Below, piece after piece: positions 31,534 to 41,569 of a stretch of 64,000 bases of DNA (its first letter is position 1; each line of letters begins with the position of its first letter). Under the pieces are notes generated by a model, which saw only the letters and a list, made by a program, of their open reading frames with translations, was not told the DNA's origin and did no database searches. The stretch is from Bathynomus jamesi (lineage: Eukaryota; Arthropoda; Malacostraca; Isopoda; Cirolanidae): assembly GCA_023014485.1 (NCBI GenBank), contig JAJOZX010003213.1, forward strand, positions 467,001 to 531,000. Direction: 5' to 3'. Position numbers and translations under genes: made by a program.

Positions 31534-32468
31534 ATGGCACCCCCGTCAAGTACTTGCAGCCGCCGTGAAGGGAAATTTGCCGCTTACGCGTTTACAATGG
31601 CTAATAATAATGAACAGTTAGTTTGCAGGTGGTGCTCAAGCATGGAAGTGCTGAGGAACGAGTTAGAACGTAAGAGGGAGGCCAGGGTGAGGCTTGAAGA
31701 AAGCGTGATGCTCCTGACGGCAAAATTAGAATCCCTTGAGACCCCAGTTACGACCCCTCCTGACTCAGTTTCTACTAATAATATAAATAGTACTAATAGC
31801 CCTCTCTCTTCCCATAGTTCCCAACCCTTCGTTCGAGTGCGTAATGGAGCCACATTGAGAAAACCTAAGACTTGTCTACCAGTAATAACAAGCAATAAGT
31901 TTTCTGTTTTAGGTTTCGAAGATGCTGATGAACTGGAAAAACAACTCGTTGGCGATTCCATTGTTCGAGGGCAGCACGAGGAATTCTGTGGGAGAAACCC
32001 TCGTCGTAGGCGCCGTTACTGCTACCCTGGTGCAAGGGTGGACGATATAACTAATAGTGTTGACCATTTTACAGACGGTACCGCCGAGGACATAACGTAT
32101 ATTATTCATGTCAGTACTAATAAGTTTTAAATTCTAGATCGGAAGAACTGCTGGCTAGGTACAGGGACTTACTAGAGCGATTAAAGGAAAAAACTAATAA
32201 GATTGTTTTAACAGGTATACTTCCTCGAATTATCCAACGTAACGATTTCTACAGCAAGGCGACCTATATTAACAATAACCTAAAGTCTCTTTGGCAACAG
32301 GAAGGAGTGCATTTTGCAAATTTTTGGAACAGTTTCTACGGCAGGAGGGACTTGTTCCTCGGAGATGGACTTCATCTTAATGACGTTGGAGCTGCGCGTT
32401 TAGGAAGATTATTTCATAATACTGTCTCTTCTTTTCAGGCTGCCGTAACTCGAACGGTCCCAGCGTAA
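31534..32468 (+). pseudogene. CR1-like LINE ORF1 with SGNH domain
   Basis: N-terminal CxxC-type residues (CRWC), a charged helical stretch RNELERKREARVRLEES, a Ser/Thr/Asn-rich linker, then the SGNH block VGDSIVRGQHEEFCGRNP (nucleophile Ser) and RRRYCYPGARV. HVSTN stands where VGTND is expected; the frame stops at 32130. In another frame it continues ILPRIIQRNDFYSKATYINN and LFLGDGLHLNDVG, the Asp-His pair, to the stop at 32466-32468. One frameshift and the Gly to Ser change mark it as inactive, but it is the best-preserved SGNH ORF1 in the window. Confidence 0.75.
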
Positions 32469-32514
32469 ATTCCACAAATTTCCCCTGCGCTCGCGAAGGT
32501 GTCGCAATTACAAA

Positions 32515-33960
32515 CAATTTGAAGGTTTTATCCTTAAATGCTCGTAGCCTACGAAATAAAAGAAACAATTTTTTTTCTTTAATTGCTTGCAAAGACTATG
32601 ATATAATTGCGATAAATGAATCGTAGATTAGCACTGAAATTCGTGACATTGTAGGGGAGCATCAAATTAAAGGTTATAGACTTTTTGTTAAAAACAGAAT
32701 AGGTAGGCGAGGAGGCGGTGTTATGTTGTATATCAAAGATAATATTGCGAACGTTATAGAAGTAAAGCACACAATTCCAGAACCGATAGATTCGACTATA
32801 GCAGAACTTAAATTGAACGATTTCAAACTTCTTGTTGCGGTTATATATAGGCCCCCTAATCAAACAGCTGATACGGACCAAGCGTTATATCGTGAACTAA
32901 AGAGAATAATCGGTAGTGAGTAGGCTTTAGTTATGGGTGACTTTAATTGCGCTAAGGTGAATTACGATACAATGCAGGGAGACGCGGAAGGTAATCGTTT
33001 AGTTAATTTTCTCGAGGATAGCTTTCTCATTCTAAAGGTTGGGGAACCTACGAGGTTGGACAGTATTTTAAATTTAGTAATAACTACGGATGATAGGCTA
33101 ATTACTATGGTAGAGTTTGTCCTCTCAGTAAGTCACTCGAAACCAGCTAACTCGACTAAATTTCCTAACTTCCAGCACGCAGACTTTAGTAAATTTCGAA
33201 ATAAATTGTCACACGTCAACTGGGAAAACATAATGGGGAACTCCAACGCAAAACTAATGTGGGTATCGTTTGAAACAGTATTTAGGACTATAAATGAGGA
33301 ATGTGTACCGTACAAAATTAAGCGTGCGAAAGTAAACAACAAGCCCTTGTGGTTTACTTCTAGAGTAGGAGACATTATAAAGAATAGAGACAGGGCTTAT
33401 AGCATGGGTCGGGGAACTTTTTTGGGTATTACCCAAAAATCTATTTGAGTAAAATGAAATTACCCCAAGACTTCAAAGTAAACAAAAACAAGCCAATTGC
33501 TCTTAAAATTGTTGCATATGGTGTCTCTCATACCGCACGCATTACCCCCAAAATTTTTAAATTTACCCCATTTGGGGTAATTTACCCCTGTTCGCCGACC
33601 ACTGGCTTATAGGCTACATAAGTGCGATAAAGACAATTTGTGGTTACGAAACAACTACATATCTCTGAGGCGTGAGGCGAAAAGTGTAATAAAAAAGTCC
33701 AAGCGCGAATTTGAAATCTCCATATCGTGACGGTAAAGAAAACCCCAAGCGATTCTTTCAATAGGTCAACAATAGAAATCCAGTAAAAAGTGTCTTGTGG
33801 CCGTTGAAAAATGTTAACGGAGATCTAGTTTCTGAAAACAAGGAAATCGCTACCTTGCTAAACGAATTTTTTAGGTCAGTTTTTACTATACACTAGATGT
33901 AACGAATATCCCTGCGGTCATAGACATAATACCTTTTGATAATGGTAATATAATGGTAAT
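32515..33960 (+). pseudogene. CR1-like LINE ORF2 endonuclease and linker
   Basis: NLKVLSLNARSLRNKR starts the EEP nuclease; INES, with a stop at 32624, replaces the usual TETW. GGGVMLYIKDN and VAVIYRPPNQ follow, then a stop at 32921 and VMGDFNCAKVNYDT. The linker follows with FQHADFSKFRNKLSHVNW and KPLWFTSRVGDIIKNRDRAY, is interrupted by the MITE, then resumes with NNYISLRREAKSVIKKSKRE. No RT domain is present before the microsatellite at about 33960. Confidence 0.7.
33403..33604. mobile_element. hAT-type MITE (202 bp) with perfect 8-bp duplication
   Basis: Ends CATGGGTCGGGGAAC and, inverted, CAGTGGTCGGCGAAC. It is flanked by GCTTATAG at 33395-33402 and 33605-33612. Excision rejoins the LINE linker as RDRAYRLHKCDKDN. 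The interior has GGGGTAA/TTACCCC inverted motifs. Confidence 0.92.
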
Positions 33961-33991
33961 AATGGTAATATATAATGGTAATATATATACT

Positions 33992-34025
<34 letters not shown>
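33961..34025. repeat. TAATGGTAATA and (TA)n simple sequence
   Basis: Several TAATGGTAATA units passing into alternating TA, the target of the mariner insertion. Confidence 0.85.
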
Positions 34026-34026
<1 letters not shown>

Positions 34027-35427
34027 CGGGTGCGGCAAAAGTAACGCCCTTTTAATAATTGTATCTTTATAGTTTTATACAGTATAATTTTTTAGTTTTA
34101 TATTGTACCATTTTGTTTCTTTTATTTTTACAGAAATTCTGAATAAATATGGCCTTGCGATTGACGAGAGAACAAAGAGTGAAAGCAGTTAAACATTATT
34201 ACCAAAACAATAACAATGGAGCTAAAGCCGCTCGTTTGTTATCAGAAGAATTTAACATTCGACAAATGCAGAGCCGCAATATCACAAGTCTAATTAGGAA
34301 ATTTGAAAGAACCGGAAGCGTAAGTGATGCCACAAAATGAGGGAGGCCAGTTTCAGCAACAACCTTAGAAAAGTCCGATGAATTAAGAGAATCATTGTTG
34401 CACACTCCTCAAAAATCCAGTAGACGTCTTTCTACAGAGTTGGGTATTAGTGACAGAAGTGTCCGTAGACTCTTAAAGAAGAACAAGATGAAGCCTTACA
34501 TCCCTCGCGTGTTACAGAGCTTGCATGATGGAGATGCAGATAGACGATTAGAGTTTTGCGAAAATTTCCTGAATAAAGTCAATGAAGATGAGACCTTTCT
34601 TGATAAGATATGGTGGTCAGATGAGGCAACATTCAAATTGAACGGGCATATCAATCGCCATAATTGTGTGTACTGGAGCGATGTTAACCCACATGTTATC
34701 TTGGAAAAAGACGTTAACCTACCAGGAGTGACAGTTTGGGCAGCCATCTCTTCCATGGGAATAATAGGCCCGATATTCTTTGATAGTTCTGTTAATCAAG
34801 ATAATTATTTACAAATGCTGCAAACTGAATTCTGGCCGAGAGTTAGAAATCAGAATGGAATTTACTTTCAACAGGATGGTGCGCCACCCCACTATGGGTT
34901 ACTCGTTAGGGAATGGTTAAATTTAAATTTCGAAGGGAGGTGGATAGGACGACGTGGAGCAAGTGAATGGCCAGCACGATCGCCAGACCTAACACAACCT
35001 GACTTTTTCTTGTGGGGTGTACTGAAAGATCTTGTTTACAAGGTCAAACCGAAAACCCTTCCTGAATTAAGACAAACAATTCGTGAAAAATTTACTACAA
35101 TTAACGTAGAAATGTGTCAAAAGGTTTGTAGAAGTGTTGCTGGTAGGGTTCAGTGTTGTATTGAACACCAAGGGGAGAATTTTGAACATGATCATTAGGT
35201 TAGTAAATACTATGTATGTCGAGTACATTTTTTTAAGGTGTATTGAGCCAACCACAAAATTAATTAAATTCCAGTTATTTTTTATTTTTTACTGAGAAAG
35301 TACTTATTTTTCTTAAAATGCTGTATTTTTCTTAAAAACCTTATTATTTCTCTTAAAATGCTGTAATTGATTTATTTCCTTCAATAAAAGAGAATAAACT
35401 AAAAAGGGCGTTATTTTTGCCGCACCC

Positions 35428-35429
<2 letters not shown>
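34026..35429 (+). mobile_element. Tc1/mariner element (1404 bp)
   Basis: Terminal inverted repeats CCGGGTGCGGCAAAAGTAAC and CCGGGTGCGGCAAAAATAAC (right end inverted), flanked by TA on both sides inside a (TA)n tract. It contains one transposase frame with a premature stop. Confidence 0.95.
34149..35198 (+). pseudogene. Tc1/mariner transposase, DD41D, one in-frame stop
   Basis: Full-length apart from a TGA at 34338-34340, after DATK; the same frame continues GRPVSATTLEKSDEL. The N-terminus has a helix-turn-helix (LTREQRVKAVKHYY; NGAKAARLLSEEF) and a second one (SSRRLSTELGISDRSVRRLL) for terminal-repeat binding. The catalytic core shows WWSDEATF, QQDGAPPHY and SPDLTQPDFFLWG. I count 41 residues between the second and third catalytic Asp (DGAPP to PDFF), so DD41D. 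The enzyme cuts and pastes at TA. One point mutation separates this copy from an open frame. Length of about 349 residues fits the family. Confidence 0.9.
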
Positions 35430-35481
<52 letters not shown>

Positions 35482-35513
35482 TATATATATATATACACAT
35501 ATACAGGGCCGGA
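35430..35513. repeat. (TA)n/(CA)n microsatellite
   Basis: Alternating TA with short CA runs, separating the mariner element from the hAT element. Confidence 0.9.
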
Positions 35514-36393
35514 TCTAGAAGTTGCGAGGCCCTAGGCAGATCTAGAAATTGCGAGGCCCTAGGCCTATATATATGAAAATATGGACTTAATTATCGGTAC
35601 TATACCAGCAATATTAGAATCCCGCATAGACAGAACTATGCCAGCACTTAAAAATTAAACCAAACCAAAATAATCACGCATGGAAATTGTATAAGAAATA
35701 TAAATAAACCATACAAATAAGTATAAATTATAATATGAATCAAGATTTGTATCGAAAATATAAGACAATGATTTCTAAGATTTATATAATATTATAGGTA
35801 ATGACTTTCCATATTATACAAACGTTTTTCATATGTGATGTATAAGATATGTTGACATTTCATTTTTTATAATAGTGAGCGATCGACTTATCAGGCTAAA
35901 TGTTAATGCTTTAATATTTGGTTCAGATGCTCCTTGAATATTACAGCAATGCTTTTCTACTTTTCTTCGAGCTAAACTCTTCAATTAATTGAGAATAATC
36001 TAATGAATTTGTTATATCGTTTTCTATTGATAACATAGCTAATGATTGCAATCTCGCTTGAGACATGGTGGAACGCAAATATGTTTTAATAAGTTTGAGA
36101 CGCGAGAAACTTCTTTCAGCCGAAGCAACAGTAACTGGGATGGTTAATACTATTCGAAGTGCAACATAAACATTAGGATAAATCTCACTTAGTTGTTTTT
36201 GCACTATATAAACAAGGGCATTTCCGAGATCTGTTTTCTCAGGTATAAACCTGCAAAGTACTTTAAGTTCTTCATAGAGTTCTAAATCATTAATATCACT
36301 TGAACAGAACGCGCAAAACGGCTTGAGCGAGGCCCCCTTTGGCGCGAGGCCCTAGGCGATCGCCTAGTTCGCCTATAGCTAAATTCGGGCCTG
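35514..36393 (-). mobile_element. hAT element, deleted (880 bp)
   Basis: Ends CAGGGCCGGATCTAG and, inverted, CAGGCCCGAATTTAG. Both ends have GCGAGGCCCTAGGC repeats inside them. The flanks are simple TA/CA sequence, so the 8-bp duplication cannot be judged. It contains only the C-terminal part of a transposase on the minus strand. Confidence 0.8.
35941..36204 (-). pseudogene. hAT transposase C-terminal dimerisation domain
   Basis: Open frame of 87 residues with the hAT family C-terminal signature VTVASAERSFSRLKLIKTYL followed by RLQSLAMLSIENDI. This region mediates transposase multimerisation. The BED finger and catalytic core are absent, so it cannot act alone. It belongs to the 35514-36393 element and not to the BED fragment at 28.7-29.5 kb. 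Confidence 0.85.
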
Positions 36394-36464
36394 TATATAT
36401 GTATATATATATATGTGTGTATATATATATATATATGTGTATATATATATATATAAATACATAC

Positions 36465-36513
<49 letters not shown>
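36394..36513. repeat. (TA)n microsatellite, left flank of the LTR array
   Basis: About 120 bp of alternating TA with GTGT and ATAC interruptions. The first LTR starts directly in it with TGTTAACC at 36514. Confidence 0.95.
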
Positions 36514-36517
<4 letters not shown>

Positions 36518-38485
36518 AACCCCTCCGTCTATGGCCCTGGGGTGGTTCGGATCGACTGGGGTTCTAGTTAGGAGGCAAGCAACGGATATTTCTTCTATAA
36601 CATTCTAATTCTTTTCTGTCGCCTCTGGTTAAACTCTTGGCTACAGACTCGCCAGACTGTTATGCCAATATCTTCTATGGTGCTTGGGTTGTCTCTTAAT
36701 TTGGGCAAAGGGTCGCCAATTTTTAATTCTTCTCTTTCTATAATACTCTGATACTTTCTCTGATACTAAAATTATCGACATTACTGGCTAAGTTCTTCTG
36801 AAGAGAGCACTGCTCGAAGGGAAAAATAAAAAGTTTCTCTTACATTTAGTTTACTTCTCAAAATGTACAGGTAGTGCTCTGAATTTACAGGGGTAGAGGT
36901 TCGACCTCTTTCGACCATGGCTCAGGCCGGAATCTAAAAATATTAAGAAGGCAAGGGGCCTCTGCCCCCTCCCCGCAGCGAGGCTGCTAACAAGGGAGGC
37001 TCGTAATGAAGTGCTCCAATGAAGTGACTTAATCAAGAAGTCTAATGAAGAAGTGCCTGTAATTTTACAAGTACATGTATAATATAAACTTAAATGTTTG
37101 GGGGAAGACAGTCGAAGGTTAAGTTTCCCCCTTTTAAACACATGATCAGACGTTTGAAAGATTGCAAATAAAAATTTAATAAAAATAAAAACTAATTTTA
37201 TTTTTCGCCGTCTACATTTATGAAGGCGATATCATTTCGTAATAGTACACATAAGTACAAATTAAGTACACGACTGAGTACGTATTAATTTTGGTTCATT
37301 ACAATTACGATTACAATTATGGATTACTTCACATACGCTTATGATTGTCCATTACAGTTCTATTAAAGTACATTCTTACATTATCAATTAAATCATTACA
37401 TTTAATTACAGTTTCATTGAAGTACATTACAAGTTATTATTAATTACAGTTTCATTAAAGTACATTACGTTATATTAAATTAAAGTATTACAGTTAATTA
37501 CAATTAAATTAAACAGTTACTATAACTTTGTTTTGTTTTTACAGTGTTTCATATTAATAGACAATTTAGATGTTAGAAATATAATACAAAGTACATGGCA
37601 CATACGAGATAATTTATTTACGAAATAATATGCTATAATATGTTATGAATTTGAAATCAGAGCGAACGGAGATATTTTATCTTTGAGGCGCTCGAATCTG
37701 TCGTCGTGAGCGGAATTCGATCTTAGTAAGCATTTATGAATATCTTGAGGGGTGAACGCACTTGAAAAAAAATAATAAAAAAAACAATACGAGAACGTAG
37801 TTTTGCGTTTTCGAACGAACGAGAAAAAATGAATATTTAATAAAATTTATATAGGATAATGATCAAGGGGAATTAATGACGGGAAAACGTGACGTATGGA
37901 TGAATATGGTTGAATAATAATGTTTATACTACATAACATATAAATAATGACTTCCATAGAGTGTACAGTTTTTATTATGATGTTAAAGAATTTTCATACA
38001 TTGAATACTAGATATATGATGAAGGGAAATAAATGACGGGAAAATGTGACGTCATAGTTATTGAATTTTTACGTATAGTACAAATCATTATTAGGAAGAT
38101 TTACAAGAACGAATTAGAGACAAAGAGTGGGTAGTAATGACTAAGAAGTACAACTACGGGTTCCAATCCTGTTACATGCAATGTGTATGCATAATCTAGG
38201 GTTGAGAGTGAGATGCAGGACAATTCATAATTAATTATAATAACTTCTATAACAAATGGAAAATGGATACGACTAAACCATAGATATGGTAGATCGTAGG
38301 GTTGTGACACGAACAAAAATAGGAAGCTACAAGTAAAATTATTATCCAAACTCGCGTTAAGCGATTTTGGTTCTTATGTAGAAATGGACATTCAAACATA
38401 AAAACTATACGAACATAAGTACTGCATGAAGACAATGAATCCATATAATGATGGTATAGGAATTGTTCATTGTTCACTTTTTACA
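36514..38485 (-). repeat. LTR 1 (outermost 3' LTR)
   Basis: Plus strand TGTTAACCCC to TTTTTACA. Its first 70 bp differ from LTRs 2-6 (TGTTAGACCCTTCC) and instead resemble the Gypsy LTR at 21500. The rest is nearly identical to the others. Open frames inside (for example 36851-37141 and 38101-38349 minus) recur in every LTR but match no known domain. Confidence 0.85.
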
Positions 38486-38930
38486 GTATTTCCCCCTTCA
38501 AAATGGTATTAATACAATAATATAATACAATTAATACAATATAATACAATTGAGAAAATAACATCGTAACTAATTCAAGTTAGATGACGAATTTTTCTTT
38601 TTACAATACAAATTTTATACAGAACGAGTTCGGGTGGTTGAGTACAATGCAGAGTATCAAATCTTTAAAATGACACTTGCTTACAAAATATAAAAAAAAA
38701 ATCAGATTAATACTTTAATTTATGCAAACAGAATAATAGGATTAATACATTAATTTAGACAAACAATTAAGTTAGACAAAGAATGATATTGTAAATTTTT
38801 TTAGCAAAATTTTATTTTTTTTCTGTGGGGAAAATTACATTCATAATGAATAGGTAAAAGGGAAAAACATAAATTTTAAAGTTCATGGATTTTTCGAGGC
38901 TTCCATGATAGTACAATTGATAAACTAATA

Positions 38931-39402
38931 TTATTGACTATTGTAGGTAAACAAATTCGAATTATGTAATGGATGATGTATAGACCTGTGGTCAAGTGTG
39001 TATTTGGGTGTATTAGGTGCAAAGTGTGTATTTTACAATTTCGAGGGACAGATTAGCTGATAGGATTGTTCAAGTAACTGAATAAATGCATGAGCAAGAT
39101 ATATTAGAAAGCACAAATGATTAAGACTAAACAGCATAGTTTGCACTTACGTAATGAAATAGTTTTATTGTGATATTCAATGATTTTAGCATAAGGGCTG
39201 TATATATATAGTGTATATAATGTGCATACATGCATTTTTATTGACTGTTGTAGGTACAAATCGAATTACGTAGTGGATGATGTATAGACCTGTGGTCAAA
39301 CGTGTATTTATGTTTATTGGGTACAAAGTGTGTATCTGATAATTTCGAGAGAGAGATTAGCTGAGAGGATTGTTAAATTAACTGTATAAATGCATGAGCG
39401 AG
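38931..39402. repeat. Direct duplication of about 170 bp within internal region 1
   Basis: TTATTGACTATTGTAGG to GCATGAGCAAGA (38931-39100) is repeated, diverged, at 39238-39402. Shared landmarks are GATGATGTATAGACCTGTGG and ACAAAGTGTGTAT. Present in internal regions 1-3, absent from 4 and 5. Confidence 0.75.
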
Positions 39403-40109
39403 AATTTATATAAAGTAAGCAATAATTATTATGTATTATGATGATGATGTTTGCATACAAGTTTTAATGCAAAACGGTTTTGGTCGACACTGGGTTCAAC
39501 TGTGGTTGGGGTGTTAAAATAAAAATAAAATAAAAAACAAAGTTTGGAGTACTACATTCGGGGGAATTGAGTGACTAAGCGGGGGGTATAAGTTTGAAAT
39601 TGACAATAAGTCTTTCGTGAGCACTTTGCTCTTTTTTTTAAAAAAAGATTGCTTGTCACACTACTTAAAACAAAAATTAAAAAAAGTTGAAACAAAACGG
39701 AGGGACGGCATGTTCCTCATATACATTACAATAATTACCAAAATTGTTACAAACAATTGTAAAAACTATTTTGGTTACAAATAATGAATTACATAACTAT
39801 ATATTTATATACGCAAAACTGGCATGAAAAGAAAAGACAAATCGGTCAATTTCCTTCTCACAACAAAACAAAGAAAGGTTAAGTAAAGACGCAACCCCGG
39901 TCAATTCAGGTTGAATTAAATTCTCTTTTACAACACAAAAAAAGGTTGAATTAAATTCTTAACTTACATTTTTCTTAAATTAAATTCTCTTAAATTACAA
40001 AGAAAAAGTTGAATTCAATTGACTGCATTGAAAACTAACTTGGGGCTCGAAATAAAAATGACTTGGGACTTGGAATACTTGGGATAATACTGACTTGGAA
40101 GAAAACTGT

Positions 40110-40235
40110 GACTTGAAAAATAACTTCGACTTGAAAAATAACTTCGACTTGAAAAATAACTTCGACTTGAAAAATAACTTCGACTTGAAAAATAACTTCG
40201 ACTTGAAAAATAACTTCGACTTGAAAAATAACTTC
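40110..40235. repeat. 18-bp minisatellite, 7 units (internal region 1)
   Basis: Perfect units of ACTTGAAAAATAACTTCG. On the minus strand each unit reads KSKLFF in an open frame of 94 residues (39995-40279). The equivalent arrays have 7 (45171), 9 (50215), 6 (55867) and 5 (60792) units. Confidence 0.9.
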
Positions 40236-40265
40236 GACTTGGAATAAAACTGAGTTGGAATAAAA

Positions 40266-40370
40266 CTGTCTGACTTCAAATAAAACTCTCTGACTTCAAA
40301 TAAAACTCTCTGACTTCAAATAAAACTCTCTGACTTCAAATAAAACTCTCTGACTTGAAATAAAACTCTG
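40266..40370. repeat. 20-bp minisatellite
   Basis: Five or so units of GACTTCAAATAAAACTCTCT. Present in all internal regions with different unit numbers. Confidence 0.85.
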
Positions 40371-40963
40371 ACTTGAACTCTGTCAAGTATTTCTATAAAT
40401 CTCTGTGGCGGTTGTCCATCTTGGCGCAACCTTCTGACTTGACCTCTTATCAAGTATTCTGAAACTGTCTGACTTCAAATAAAACTCTGACTTGAGCTAT
40501 ATCAAGTATTTCTATAAAAATCTCTGGGGCGGTTATCCATCTTGGCGCAACCTTCTGACTTGACCTCTTATCAAGTATTCTGAAACTAACTTGAAATTAA
40601 CTGAAAATGGAAAATGACTGCACTTGATCTCTATTCAAGTGGAGACGATTAACCTCTGTTTTGGTTGACCCTCTTGGTGCAACCTTCTGACTTCAAAAAC
40701 TGACTTCAAAAAAATGACTTAAAAAAAATGACTTCAAAAAAATGACTTCAAGTATCTCTAAATCTATAAACGCTCTATAAACTCTCTCTCTTAATTTGCA
40801 AGTCAATTCAATTCAATAATTTGAAAAAATTTGCAAACAAAAATATAAAATGTAAACAACACTTCACTCTAATGCACACGAAGGTACGATACTATTACGT
40901 TTGATACATAAAATAAAATTATTCTATACTGAATATAACAGTGAAAATAACTGAAATTAACTC

Positions 40964-41072
40964 TCTGAAATTAACTCTCTGAAATTAACTCTCTTTGAAA
41001 TTAACTCTCTTGAAATTAACTCTCTTGAAATTAACTCTCTTTGAAATTAACTCTCTTTGAAATTAACTGTTT
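40964..41072. repeat. 15-17-bp minisatellite
   Basis: Units of TGAAATTAACTCTCT with one or two extra T, about seven to eight copies, before the leader region. Repeated in every internal region. Confidence 0.85.
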
Positions 41073-41548
41073 TAATAAAAACAAATGTATCACTGGTGTC
41101 TGAAGTGTTCACTGTGTTTTGTGTTAAATTCTGGCTCCATACTAAATATTAACTGTTATAATACTGACTTTTCAAATGTTTACAAATTACTTAAAAAGAC
41201 AAACTCTGTACTTAACAAAATTTTCTATGGGGAAATCCTTGAGACGTGTCCTGAAGACGTCTTGCTGGCTACTTCTTCTTGGATGAAACTAGGCGTGGAG
41301 AACTTGGAGTCGTGACACACCGGTTCAAGGGTGGATGTTACGAACTAGAAGTCGTGACACGCCGGTCAACTGGTTTTATCCTGATGCAGGGTAATTTCTA
41401 TCTTGGCCAAAGAGTGGCCTCTTCTTAAAATCTTCTTGTTAAAATCTTCTTCTTCTTAAAATAATCTTCTTCTTAAAATAATAATCTTCTTAAAATAATA
41501 ATCTTAAAATAATCTTCTTAAAATAATCTTCATAAAATCTGTTAAGAT

Positions 41549-41566
41549 CCTGGTAAAGGGTCGCCA
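41549..41566 (-). other. Primer binding site of the array element
   Basis: On the minus strand TGGCGACCCTTTACCAGG begins three bases after the LTR end. The same sequence precedes LTRs 3-6. Confidence 0.6.
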
Positions 41567-41569
41567 GAC

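Larger units (their letters stand above)
31534..33960 (+). mobile_element. CR1-like LINE, 5' half
   Basis: Contains ORF1 (31534-32468), the endonuclease domain and the linker up to VNNRNPVKSVLWPLKN, then runs into TAATGGTAATA simple sequence. The RT domain is missing. A 202-bp MITE interrupts it at 33403-33604. It is related to, but distinct from, the LINE at 3.3-11.7 kb. Confidence 0.75.
38486..41569 (-). mobile_element. Internal region 1 of the LTR array
   Basis: From the polypurine tract complement TTTCCCCCTTC at 38489 to the primer-binding-site complement ending at 41566. In order on the plus strand it holds an internal direct duplication (38931-39100 and 39238-39402), an 18-bp minisatellite, a 20-bp minisatellite, GGGGCGGTT..GCAACC blocks, a GAAATTAACTCTCT minisatellite, a leader with GGAGAACTTGGAGTCGTGAC, and CTTCTTAAAATAAT repeats. 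Confidence 0.8.

Noticed and set aside
36851..38349. Open frames of 82-136 residues repeated in every LTR (for example 36851-37141, 38101-38349, 41911-42321)
   Set aside because: They lie inside LTRs, match no domain, and are conserved only because the LTRs are recent copies. Indels in LTRs 3-6 break or extend them freely.
40110..40235. CRISPR-like array (regular 18-bp repeats)
   Set aside because: There are no unique spacers; it is a head-to-tail minisatellite in a eukaryotic retroelement.
41085..41315. 76-residue plus-strand frame repeated in every unit (41085, 46142, 51226, 56824, 61725)
   Set aside because: It lies in the leader antisense to the element and is broken by single-base changes in units 4 and 5. 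The related Gypsy leader at 21224-21421 has similar sequence but a different frame usage.
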